Positions 22,812-33,497 of a DNA stretch of 64,000 bases are shown here, one piece after another; within the stretch, counting starts at the first letter, position 1, and each line of letters starts with the position of its first letter. The notes beneath the pieces were generated by a model. That model did not search any database. It was not told where the DNA came from and worked only from the letters and a program-made list of their open reading frames with translations. Origin of the DNA: Cordilura impudica (Eukaryota > Arthropoda > Insecta > Diptera > Scathophagidae). The translations under genes and the position numbers were made by a program. Location of the stretch: assembly GCA_963682025.1 (NCBI GenBank), contig OY821517.1, positions 25,587,620-25,651,619 of the forward strand. Reading direction: 5' to 3'.

Positions 22812-24561
22812 GATGTGTAAACATCTATACGCGCAGGGGGGTAAATTTGTATTTCACAATACAATCGCAAAAACAGCGTAACACATCGGTGTGAGCTGAA
22901 GTGTAAATCGGTGTGACTTTATCTGATTATATTTGTGAAAAAATTATGATATGTTCTTTTCTAAACATTTTCCAATTGTCTTTCAAAAAACATCAATTGT
23001 ATTTCAGAAAACATCAATTGTATTTCAGAAACCATCAATATAATTTCAGAAAACATCAATTGAATTTCAGAAAACATCAATAGAATTTCAGAAAACATCA
23101 CTTGAATTTCAGAAAACATAAACAGAATTTCAGAAAACATCAATATAATTTCAGAAAACATCATTTGAGTTTCAGAAAACATCAATTGAATTTCAGAAAA
23201 CATCAATAGAATTTCAGAAAACATCAATTGTATTTCAGAAACCATCAATATAATTTCAGAAAACATCATTTGAATTTCAAAAAACATAAATAGAATTTCA
23301 GAAAACATCAATATAATTTCAGAAAACATCATTCGAGTTTCAGAAAACATCAATTGAATTTCAGAAAGCATCAATAGAATTTCAGAAAACATCATTTGAA
23401 TTTCAGAAAACATAAATTGAATTTCAGAAAACATCAGTATAATTTCAGAAAACATCATTCGATCAATTGTATTTCAGAAACCATCAATATAATTTCAGAA
23501 AACATCATTTGAATGCAGAAAACATAAATAGAATTTCAGAAAACATCTATAAAATTTCAGAAAACATCAATTGAATTTCAGAAAACATAAATAGAATTTC
23601 AGAAAACATCATTTCAGAAAACATAAATAGAATTTCAGAAAACATCAATATAATTTCAGAAAACATCATTCGAGTTTCAGAAAACATCAATTGAATTTCA
23701 GAAAACATCAATAGAATTTCAGAAAACATCAATATAATTTCAGAAAACATCATTCGAGTTTCAGAAAACATCATTTGAATTTCAGAAAACATAAATAGAA
23801 TTTCAGAAAACATCAATATAATTTCAGAAAACATCATTCGAGTTTCAGAAAACGTCAATTGAATTTCAGAAAACATCAATTGTATTTCAGAAAACATCAA
23901 TTGTATTTCAGAAAACATCATTTGAATTACAGAAAACATAAATAATATTTCAGAAAACATCAATAGAATTTCAGAAAAAATCAATTGTATTTCAGAAAAC
24001 ATCAATTGTATTTCAGAAAACATCAATTGAATTTCAGAAAACATAAATAGAATTTCAGAAAACATCATTCGAGTTTCAGAAAACATAATTTGAATTTCAG
24101 AAAACATAAATAGAATTTCAGAAAACATCAATATAATTTCAAAAAACATCATTCGAGTTTCAGAAAACATCAATTAAATTTCAGAAAACATCAATAGAAT
24201 TTCAGAAAACATCAATTGTATTTCAGAAAACAGCAATTGTATTTCAGAAAACATCATTTGTATTTCAGAAAACATAAATAGAATTTCAGAAAACATCAAT
24301 TGAATTTCAAAAAGCATTATTTGAATTGCTGAGAACATTAATTGTATTTCAGAAAACGTCAATAGAATTTCAAAAAGCATCATTTGAATTGCTGAGAACA
24401 TTAATTGTGTATCAGAAAACTTCAATTGAATTTCAGAAAACATCGATTGCATTTCAGAAAACATCAATTGAATTTCAGAAAACAGCATAATCGACTTATT
24501 TTTTATGCACTGGAAAATATGATGTTGATGTTTTCTTTAATTATTAGATGTTTACACATCT
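22812..24561. repeat. Repeat block bounded by gatgtgtaaacatcta, containing a 21-bp minisatellite
   Basis: The left edge gatgtgtaaacatcta is repeated in inverted orientation at 24,546-24,561. This 16-mer is itself a near palindrome, so it may be a hairpin end rather than a true terminal repeat. The left 120 bp match 21,751-21,880. Confidence 0.45.
22970..24486. repeat. 21-bp minisatellite (atttcagaaaacatcaattga)-type
   Basis: About 70 imperfect units with the core tttcagaaaacatcaat. Variants alternate at the last bases (ttgaa, tagaa, tataa, ttcgag, ttgta). Because 21 is a multiple of three and the minus strand of the unit has no stop, long minus-strand frames of repeated Met-Phe-Ser-Glu-Ile-x-x result; I regard them as artefacts. 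The same core recurs at 35,990-36,467. Confidence 0.9.
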
Positions 24562-24589
24562 CCCTTGTGATCGGACTCACATGATTTTT

Positions 24590-24850
24590 TTTTCAATATA
24601 TGACTTGAAAAAGGCTAATAATCAAAATTTTTTTGCATTTTATGAACACAGCACTTTGAGCCCTTCCGATTGATGTATAAAAAAAAATTACTCTTAATTC
24701 AGAATATATAAAAAAATACACTTTTCAAAAAAAGTGCAAATAAAATGCGACTTTTTTTTTGTTAGAAAAGAAAACAACATAAGAGCCAAAAAAGGCTAGA
24801 TTTAACATTATCATGGTTAGATTTTTTATACTGATGTTTAAAATTTATAA
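24590..24850. repeat. Second copy of the 166-bp block plus family B end
   Basis: 24,590-24,756 duplicates 21,584-21,750 with near identity. It is followed by 'agccaaaaaaggctagattt' and 'catggttagattttttatac', which match the family B-associated text at 40,780-40,830. Confidence 0.65.
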
Positions 24851-24853
24851 GAT

Positions 24854-25582
24854 AACAAGAAAGAAAATTATAGTCGGTTCAGACCGACTATACGGCACCC
24901 TATACCATGGTTTATAGAAAATAAGCATAAACTAAATTTGAGTGCCATTGTTATTAATTTTTTTGGCTGCAGATATGCAAAAGTTCATATCGGGTGCTAT
25001 ATTTATATGAGGACTAGGTCGAAAAATGGACCTATCTTGACCATATTTGGTAAAGTCATTTTGAAAAAATATATACAAACCAAATTTGAGTAAAATCTGT
25101 GCAATATTTTTGTTTTTTGGTAGATTTAAGTGAAGATCGGGAAACAGCTCTATATAGGGCCTATGACTAAGAATTGTCCTATAGAGATTATTTTTGGACT
25201 ACTGACTAATGGATACAATGAACACATAACCCAATTTGGCTAAGATCTATGCGATAATTTGGATCTGATGGCAATTTATGTTGATTTCATAGGGGTCATT
25301 TGTATGGGGACTAGGTCTGAACATGGACCGATTTTCACCAATTTCATCCTATGGCCAATAAAAGCTTATATACCAAATTTCATAAAAATATATTCATATT
25401 TGCGACCTGTAGTTTGATTACAAGGTTTACATGGACACACAGATGGACGGATGGACGGACATCGCTAAAACGACTCAGAAAGTGATTCTTAACTGATCGG
25501 TATAATAAAATATTTTTGTTAGTTACAAACAGCAGTACAAAGTCATTATACCCAAACCACATAGTGGTATAGGGTATAATAA
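24854..25582. repeat. Family A repeat, copy 6
   Basis: This is a full-length copy of about 730 bp, beginning at the palindrome end (tagtcggttcagaccgacta) and ending with accacatagtggt then 'atagggtataa'. It includes the 'gaagatcgggaaacagctct' and 'gatggacggatggacggaca' landmarks. It lies head to head with copy 7, about 46 bp away. Confidence 0.85.
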
Positions 25583-25628
25583 CAAAAATTTTATTAAATG
25601 CTTGTTGGTTTTTAGCGATGCATACACA

Positions 25629-26414
25629 TTTTTATACCCTATACCACTATGTGGTTTGGGTATAATGACTTTGTGCTGCTGTTTGTAACAACCAAAAATA
25701 TTTGACCTAGACCCATCTTTAATTATACCGATCGAATCAGAATCACTTTCTGAGTTGATTTAACAATGTCCGTCCGTCCGTCCGTCCGTCCGTCTGTGTG
25801 TCCATGTAAAGCTTGTAATCAAACTGCAGGTCGCAAATATGAATATATTTTGACGATATTTGGTATATAAGCTTTTATCGGCCAAGGGATGAACGCTATT
25901 GAAATTGGTGAGAATCGGTCCATGTTCAGACCTAGCCCCCATACAAATTACCCATATGAAATCGACATAAATTGCCATAAGATCCAAATTGTCATATAGA
26001 TCTTACTCAAATTGGGTCTGTATGCGTTCATTACATCCACTAATGAGTAGTCCAAAAATGATCCCTTTGACCCCATATAGAGCTGCTTACCGATCTTCAC
26101 TTAAATCTATTAAAAAACAAAAATATTGCACTGATTCTTCTCAAATTTTGTTTGTATATATTTTTGCAAAATATAAGAGATTTTACCAAACATGATCAGG
26201 ATCGGTCCATTTTTGGACCTAGTCCCTTTATAGATATAGCATCCGATATGAACTTTTTCATATCTGCAGCCAAAAAAATTAATAAAAATCCCACTCAAAT
26301 TTGGTTTTTGCTTATTTTCAATGTCCAGTTAGTTGGGCCTAAGAGATAGGGTTTCTAAACGCATGGTATAGGGTATCGTATAGTCGGTCTAGACCGACTA
26401 TAATTTTCTTACTT
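25629..26414. repeat. Family A repeat, copy 7 (best full-length)
   Basis: The element starts 'tttttataccctatacc' with the accactatgtggt hairpin, carries the 'atgtccgtccgtccgtccgt' core, and ends with the exact palindrome tagtcggtctagaccgacta plus 'taattttcttactt'. Length is about 785 bp. It is inverted relative to copy 6, so the pair forms a large imperfect palindrome. No protein is encoded. Confidence 0.85.
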
Positions 26415-28077
26415 ATTTTCGCTTGTTGTTGTTCACGTGCAGAAAAATCAACATAAACAATAAGCAATCAAAAATGTGTAGGCGTAGCTTATACATTCGA
26501 TATGTACATGTTCTGTCAAATTGTCAAATTTAATTAACACACATTAATTATTTTTAGTTTTTTATATAAAATTTTATCGTACGTCATTCCTCGTCTATTC
26601 GGCCGCAGATTATAGCGAATACTTTAAGCCTGTTTTCAACTGACAGACAGACAGACAAACAGACAGGCGGACATCGCTAGATCGACTTCTCCTTTTATAA
26701 GGATCAAGAATATATATAGCTTATGGGGTCTCCGGAATTTATTTCGATGAGTTACAAACGAACTGCCAAACTGATTTATGTATATGCTCTGCACAGTGGT
26801 GTGAGGGTATAATAAATGGTTTAAAATATAAAAAATTGGTTAAACGTTAAAGGTGAGTTAAACAGCAATTGGGGCTAAAATTAAATTGTTTTCAAATATT
26901 TATGAACAATTAATTTTCAATCACATAAAGATTTTAAACTTTAAGAAAAAAATAATTTTTAAAAATATTTAAAAATTAAAACCTAAAGGTAAAGGCTCTG
27001 GTAAATAAAAGACAATTAAAGTATTTCCCATAGAAAAAAAAATTTATAGATAAATTAATTACTTTAATTCCCTTTGATATAGTCGATTTATTTTCTTAAT
27101 AGCATATTTACAAAATAGTTCAATTAAAGACGACTAAATTGAACTAAACAAACGTCAAAATAGCAAAATGATGCAAATAAAAGAACACACAAAACATTGA
27201 ACATTGAAAATAAATTTAAAGAATATTGTCGCCGGCAAAATTGTATTGCAAAAATTTAGCCGCGAGATCATTTATTGAACAGCATAAGACAAATATTCCT
27301 CTCTTACTCAGAGAATCAGCTTAAAATATATATCTACATTTCCACATACCTTATTGAAAACGATTGAGGCTCATCATGTAAACACACCCACTTTTGTTTA
27401 GTTTAAAAGAAATAACAACAACAGCAACACTAACGTGTTTAAGACACATGCCAAGTAATATGAAATATTACATGTAAACATTAGCGTCCAAGCACTAGAA
27501 CACGTAAACAACGGACATAACGGTCAGACGTACTCGTTCGTATTAATAAAACCACAAGTTTATTACGAAAACATAATTATTGAAAGAAAGGCAAAAAGTT
27601 GCATCGCATAAATAAGGAATCATTAAGAAAGTGTAGGTGTGTGTTAGTGTGCATGTATATTGTTTCCCTGTTATTTCTTAGAAATATTAATTCTCTAAAT
27701 AATTGAAGGTCAATTTTAACAACACTCCTTTGTAGTTGTTGTTTTTATATAAAGATATATAATTTAAACGTTCAAAAAACGCTTAAAGTTATTGGTTTTC
27801 TTTTTATTTAATTTACATTTCTTATTATTTCTTTCTACTCAAATAAAATATCGTGGTATTTTTTGTACAGTTAAGGGAGCAACTGTAAAAATCTGCTGAA
27901 GCCCAAAATGTAAATTGATCCATATATTTATTTCTTTCAATTTACTTAGAAGCCCTGCATCCAACAGATGTCAAACAGGTGATAAAATGTTCTGTATCTG
28001 ATTAAAAGTATCAATATCAAATAATGAATGACTCACTTATTTTAATTTTATTGATTGACGTAGGCCAATAATGAGTA
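26415..28077. other. Intergenic; family B copy at about 26,580-26,830
   Basis: Family B is recognised by 'gacagacagacaaacagaca', 'cggacatcgctagatcgact' and 'tgctctgcacagtg'. The remainder (26,830-28,077) is the longest stretch in the first half with no recognisable repeat. I see no open frame or RNA gene in it. Confidence 0.45.
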
Positions 28078-28454
28078 CTAGCAGATTCCAGCCCTCGAAA
28101 TTCGAGCGTAAACTCTAGGAAGTTTTATTTTTTCATTAAATAAAAACCATAAAAGTATGCTAATCAATTTTAGCCAATTCACAAATCAACACAAAAAACA
28201 AACTCATTTTTATTACAAACACATTAATAAATTTAATAAACACACACATAGCATTGTATAATTTTATGTATGTGTTAGTAGCAACTTTAAATGCAATTTA
28301 CTCAAAATAAAGGAAAATATTTAAAAATTTGTAAATCTGCAAAACGGCTAAAAAGAAATACCTTTCAAATTATATACGTTTGGTTAAAATCGGGATAAAA
28401 CGGTAGAAAAAAACATCAGTCACAAGAAATCGCCTAGCCTACACATATTATAGA
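28078..28454 (-). mobile_element. Non-autonomous Helitron, complete
   Basis: On the minus strand it begins TCTATAATATGTGTAGGC and ends with the ctcgaatttcgag-type hairpin (one base changed) and CTGCTAG. It sits exactly between A and T. It is about 377 bp and has no coding frame, so it must use proteins of an autonomous relative. Confidence 0.85.
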
Positions 28455-28802
28455 TAAACACAATTAAACCGTTGCGGTGTTTTTTACATATAACTGATAT
28501 AATAAATCATAGAGCGTCACCGCACTGCAACTAATTTCATTTTCATTGGTGAAGAACAATTTTGATCTGCATGGAAATTATTAAGAAAAAAATTATTTGG
28601 TAAATAAAAACTAAATTTTAATTAAATGTTATTCATTTGAATTCACCTTATTAATGAAAAGGTATATGAAAAATTTTATATTTTAAACAATTAAAATAAT
28701 ATACGATCCAGCTGGGTTTTAAGTTTACATTAATATCTGTACTTATGAAATTCATACGTCAACATCTTTCCACTACCACCAGAACCACATATTTTCTAAT
28801 AA
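28455..28802. other. Intergenic, nothing recognised
   Basis: AT-rich, no feature supported. Confidence 0.35.
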
Positions 28803-28866
28803 CACCTGTCTACAAATTAAAAAAAAATGACTGCAGAAACGAAGCATGTTTTTTAACTGATCTGGG

Positions 28867-29834
28867 AGGACCTCTCAGCTAAGACTAGTGTACCTGATAA
28901 ACAGGTTGCTAGTACCTCGAAGGCGGGTAAAAGGCTGCGCTCGCCAGATGAGAAACCATTACCTAAACGTACTAAAGTGGCCGGGAACGCTGTGCCGAAG
29001 TCGTTTAGTCAGGTTGTCAAAGACAACCTTGTAATGGCTATCATTAACAGGGGAGATGAAGATGGCACTATCCCCAAGGACAAGTGGAGTTATGTGGAGG
29101 CTAAATTAGCCGAAGTATTCTTCACTGTCCTTGAGGATATGCCAGGTCCACCTCCAACCTGCCGCGACGCAGGCTGGCACCAAGGTCGTGCTAAGCTGGT
29201 GGCTTTTGCTGACCAACGCTCATTATCCCTTTACAGGGCTGCCGTCAGCAAACTAGGAGAGCTCTGGCCGGGAGCAAAACTGGATGTTGTGCACAAGCAT
29301 GACATCCCGTCCCGACCCAGAGTGCATGCTTGGCTTCCGGCAACTCCTGGGGATGCGGAATCCGTGCTAAAGATGCTGAAGGTCTGCAATCCTGATCTTC
29401 CAACGCACAATTGGAAGATTGGTAGATTTGGTGATACAGAGGGGGCACGTCGGCAGGTAACACTGTTACTTAATGCCGAATCCCTCCCGCGTTTAACCGA
29501 GACAAACAGCATCATTTCCTACGGATTTGGGCAGATTATGATCAAGGTCTATAAAAGGGATCAGGGACCAATCCCAGAGATCGTCAAACCAGTAGAGAAG
29601 TCTGCTGGGGAGGGAACCTCTGGTGAAGCTCAAGCTGAGGTGGGTTCCCACACAGCTATGGAGGAAGATGGGTACTTAACATCTGATTCTGAGCTGTTAG
29701 GGGATGCTACTGGCTTATTCTACGAAGACCTCCTTGAAAGCACGGAGGACGAAGCCGAAATCACGGTGGTGAAGATGGATGTGCAGGCAGTTGCAAATGA
29801 TGCGGCTCCTACAGATAAATCTTCACCACTGTAA
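28867..29834 (+). CDS. LINE ORF1 protein, 5' partial, DUF4780-like
   Basis: The frame is open from the 5' edge of the LINE and its first residues read EDLSAKTSV. No ATG lies upstream within the element: the next codons back are in the target duplication and then a stop. I therefore treat the first codons as lost by 5' truncation. An early basic stretch (KRLRSPDEKPLPKRTKV) could be a nuclear signal. The central region, with WHQGRAKLVAFADQRSL and then KLGELWPGAKLDVV and later YGFGQIMIKVYKRD, matches my memory of the DUF4780 family, which is common in insect LINE ORF1 and related proteins. The C-terminus is acidic. No CCHC knuckles are seen. The stop at 29,832-29,834 overlaps the ORF2 start by 56 bases in another frame. 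Confidence 0.75.
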
Positions 29835-32800
29835 AGCAGCAACGGCTGCATTGCTGGTTCGCCTGACGACAGGCGGAGTAGACATAGTCTTCATCCAAGA
29901 GCCCTGGGTTTGTGGTGGCAGGGTTTGCGGATTGAAGACTCCTAATTATAAGCTGCTCGTCGCTAAGGATGAAGGTACACCAAGGACCTGCATTTTGGCG
30001 AGGAACAGTTTAAATATTTTCTTGTTATCTAATTTCAGTGACAGAGATGTAACAGCGGCTTGCCTGGAGTTAGATGGTAAAACAATCTGGCTCGCCTCCG
30101 CCTATTTTTGCGATCCTGGGCCTATTCCCCCGGACAGTGTGGCAAATCTGATCCGGAAGGCCGAAGGGACTGCACACCAACTGGTGCTGTGCTGTGACGT
30201 CAATGCGCATCATCCGATCTGGGGAAGTACGGACATAAACGAAAGAGGTGAGTTGCTTTTTGAGTTTTTACTTAGTACTAACCTGTATATATGTAACAAG
30301 GGAAATGAACCGACCTTTGTGGCTAGTATTAGAAGGGAGGTTCTTGACGCTACCTTTGTATCAGATACACTATTTGATAAAATTGATGGTTGGAGGGTGT
30401 TGGATGACCACTCCTTTTCTGACCATCGCTATATCGAATTCTTACTTAGAGAAAAGGACCCAACGGATAGTGTCCCCAGGAATCTGAAGAGGACAGATTG
30501 GGTTAAGTATAGGAAAACCTTTGCTGGGTTATTGGAAACAACACCCTTAACCGAACCGCGCAATTCTGCGGACATTGATTGTCTTGTAGAGCATATTACG
30601 ACGGTTTTTAACAAGTCTTTAGATTCTTCTTGCCCAGTGGCATGGCCTAAGGGCAAGAAGAAACCACCATGGTGATCTAGCGAGCTGCAGCAGGGTAGAG
30701 ACTCCTGCAGAAAACTCTTTAACAAGGCAAAGTTTTCAAGAGCGGACGAGGATTGGTCGGCGTACAAGCTGCAGCTTAGGACCTATAAGAAGAAGATTAG
30801 AACGGCAAAATGCGATTCTTGGAAAAAATTCTGTGATAACATAGAGGACGTTTCCGAGGCATCCAGGCTGCGAAAGGTTCTGGCTTCTACCCCTCACACA
30901 TTAGGCTATTTGAAGGATCCAGTGGGGGTGTGGACCACCTCCAGTGGAGAATCACTTAGCTTGCTACTGGACACCCATTTTCCGGGCAATTCTCATACGT
31001 CACTACAGGCGTTGGAATACTCTGACGCTAGCACGGCAGACATTGCTTCGGAGATAGTTAATGTACCAACATTGACCTGGGCGATTAAAAGCTTCAAACC
31101 TTACAAATCTCCGGGACCTGACGGTATCATTCCAGCTGAATTGCAGCATGTGTCGGACTACATTTCCCCTTGGCTATGCAGTCTTTTCACTTGCTGCATA
31201 AACACAGCGTATATTTCTTTGAAATGGAGGGAAACAAGAGTGGTGTTCATTCCAAAAGCTGGAAAGAGCTCACACACTGTCCCAAAGGATTTCAGACCAA
31301 TAAGCCTATCATCGTTCCTATTGAAGACAATGGAGCGTATGATAGACTCTTATTTACGTAGAATTATTGACCCTAAACTGCTATCAACGAGGCAACATGC
31401 CTACAGCAAGGGAACGTCAACTGAAACAGCTCTACACGAGCTTGTAGGTACCATGGAGAAATCGCTCTCGGCAGGAGAATACACTATGACAGCCTTTTTG
31501 GATATAGAAGGGGCTTTTAACAACATCACACCGGACTCGATAATAGCGCACTATCTAGTCTAGGAGTGAATTCTGTGATCATCTCATTGATTGGAAATCT
31601 GCTTGTCAACAGGCGGATAACTTCTAAACTGGGAACGTCGGAAATATCCCGATTTGTGAACAGGGGAACGCCACAAGGTGGCGTTCTATCACCACTTCTC
31701 TGGAACTTGGCGCTAAACCCAGTGCTAGTATCGTTGGAGGGGCAAGGCTGCAGCGTAGTCGCATATGCTGACGACGTGGCCATGGCCGTAAATGGGAAGT
31801 TTCTATCTACAATTAGAGATATTCTGCAACGGGCTCTCACAGAGCTATCTATCTGGGCAAGGGGTTGCGGTCTGGGGATTAATCCGACCAAAACGGAACT
31901 TGTGCTTTTCACTAGGAAGTATAAGATCCCTACCTTCGATCCCATTTCTCTCAACGGCACTGAAGTCGTCTTCTCTGATGGAGCCAAGTATCTTGGCGTA
32001 TTCCTGGACAGGAAGCTGAACTTCAGACGGAATTTGGAGGAGCGGGTGAAGAAGGCGAATATAGCTTTATACTCCTGTAAGAAGGCCATTGGTAAGCGAT
32101 GGGGCTTTAGTCCGAAAATTGCTCACTGGATCTATACAGCGGTGGTCCGTCCAATACTCCTGTACGGAGTCATCGTCTGGTGGCCTGCTTTGGAGAAGGC
32201 CACCAATAATAACCTTCTCGCAAGGGTACAGAGAATGGCTTCCATGTGCATCACTGGAGCCCTTCGTACTACACCTTCGGATGCCTTGAACATCCTATTA
32301 CACCTAATACCCCTGGACATATTAGGGAAGCAGTCGGCGGCCTCATCGGCCATTCGATTAAGAAGCACACTACAATGGCGGGGCTACAATTGTGGCCACG
32401 GGGTGATCCTGAATGACAGGAACTTGCCATTGAACGTGGATTACACTACTCCAAGGAGCGTATTTGAACGTCACTACTGTACACTAATACCGACCAGGGA
32501 ATCTTGGTCTGGGAGGACACCAGGCAGTAGGCGTTCCGTAAATTTCTATACTGACGGATCGAAATTGTGCGGTCAGGTTGGTTTTGGAGTCCATTCAGGG
32601 GAGCTTGGACTAAATCTGGCTCGAAGGTTACCAGACCACTGCAGTGTATATCAGGCAGAGGTACTGGCAATAAAGGAGGTTGCTGACTGGTTGGGTCGGA
32701 ATATTCTGTCTACCACCGCAGTCAACATCTATTCTGATAGTCAAGCCGCAGTAAAATCCATGCGATCAATGTTCCTGAAAACGAGAACCGCCCTTAGCTG

Positions 32801-33389
32801 CCGCACGTCCTTAAATGAGATGGCCAAGCAGTTCGACATCAGGCTCATATGGGTCCCAGGGCACAGGAACATACCGGGAAACTGCAAAGCGGATGATCTG
32901 GCAAGACAGGGTACTACCTTACAGGTTCCAGCGGATTTGGAATGTGTTGGTACACCCCTGGAATCGTGCAAGCTTGAACTTCGGCTTCGCACCGCTGGCA
33001 TAACGAATAACAGATGGGCTAATGGATTAACGTGTAGGATCACAAGACAAATCTGGCCTGCTCTGAATCGAAAGCGTACAAATGCGCTATTATCACTCTC
33101 CCGTGGGGAGATCTCAACGGTAGTTGCAGTTGTTACTGGGCACTGCCTTATAGGGAGACACGCTGAGCGCCTTAAGGTCTCGTCAAATGATTTCTGTCGT
33201 AGCTGCTTGGATGTGGAGGAGGTAGAGAGCGTAGAACACTTCCTCTGCCACTGCCCGGCGCTATCCAGAACAAGATTACGGACATTGGGATCGCCGTTTC
33301 TTCACGATCTCTCTGACCTCTCAAACGTGGAAATTTCACATCTTAGGGGCTTCATTAGAAGCTCGAACTGGTTCTCCGGTGGGGACTGA
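29779..33389 (+). pseudogene. LINE ORF2: endonuclease, reverse transcriptase, RNase H (two lesions)
   Basis: ORF2 starts at ATG 29,779 or soon after. The apurinic endonuclease-like domain shows INLHHCKAA, IVFIQEPW, CCDVNAHHPIWGS and DDHSFSDHRYIEF (about residues 10-220). A TGG-to-TGA change at 30,673 stops it after KKKPPW. The frame then continues to the reverse transcriptase: SPGPDGIIPAELQ, FRPISLSSFLLKTMERMID, AFLDIEGAFNNI (first catalytic Asp). A one-base frameshift near 31,557-31,565 follows. After it come GTPQGGVLSPLLWNLALNP, YADDVAMAV (catalytic Asp pair), and KYLGVFLDRKLNF. RNase H is at NFYTDGSK, YQAEVLAI, IYSDSQAAVKS and WVPGHRNIPGNCKADDLAR. A zinc-like CRSC...HFLCHC motif lies near the end. 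It copies LINE RNA by target-primed reverse transcription when intact; this copy cannot make the whole protein. Confidence 0.9.
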
Positions 33390-33497
33390 GGGGAACACCC
33401 ATTCGTCCCGTGGTATCACAACGGACCCCAGAGTCTAAGTGTGCTGGTCATTGGATCAGCAGCCACTTCCAACCTAACCTAACCTAACTGATCTGGG

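Larger units (their letters stand above)
28867..33484 (+). mobile_element. LINE (non-LTR retrotransposon) with ORF1, ORF2 and CCTAA tail
   Basis: The element lies between two copies of taactgatctggg (28,854-28,866 and 33,485-33,497). The minus-strand family C copy has the corresponding uninterrupted text at about 11,965-12,005 (in complement). It ends in aacctaacctaaccta-type repeats rather than poly-A. It encodes an ORF1 protein and an ORF2 with endonuclease, reverse transcriptase and RNase H. GC content is clearly higher than the surroundings. The presence of RNase H points to the I/LOA/R1 side of the LINEs, and I favour LOA-like from the layout, without a tree. It is slightly 5'-truncated because ORF1 has no start codon inside the element. 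Confidence 0.9.

Noticed and set aside
22970..24486. Possible CRISPR-like array
   Set aside because: Units are contiguous and similar throughout, with no unique spacers, and the DNA is eukaryotic.
22961..24488. Minus-strand frames of repeated Met-Phe-Ser-Glu-Ile, up to 208 residues
   Set aside because: Product of a 21-bp minisatellite whose unit happens to lack stops; frames break wherever a unit has an indel.
28977..29834. Start of LINE ORF1 at 28,977
   Set aside because: That codon is GTG and the frame continues open upstream to the LINE edge with plausible residues, so it is not a real start.
29231..33043. Several minus-strand frames across the LINE
   Set aside because: Antisense shadows of ORF1 and ORF2, explained by the higher GC content of the element.
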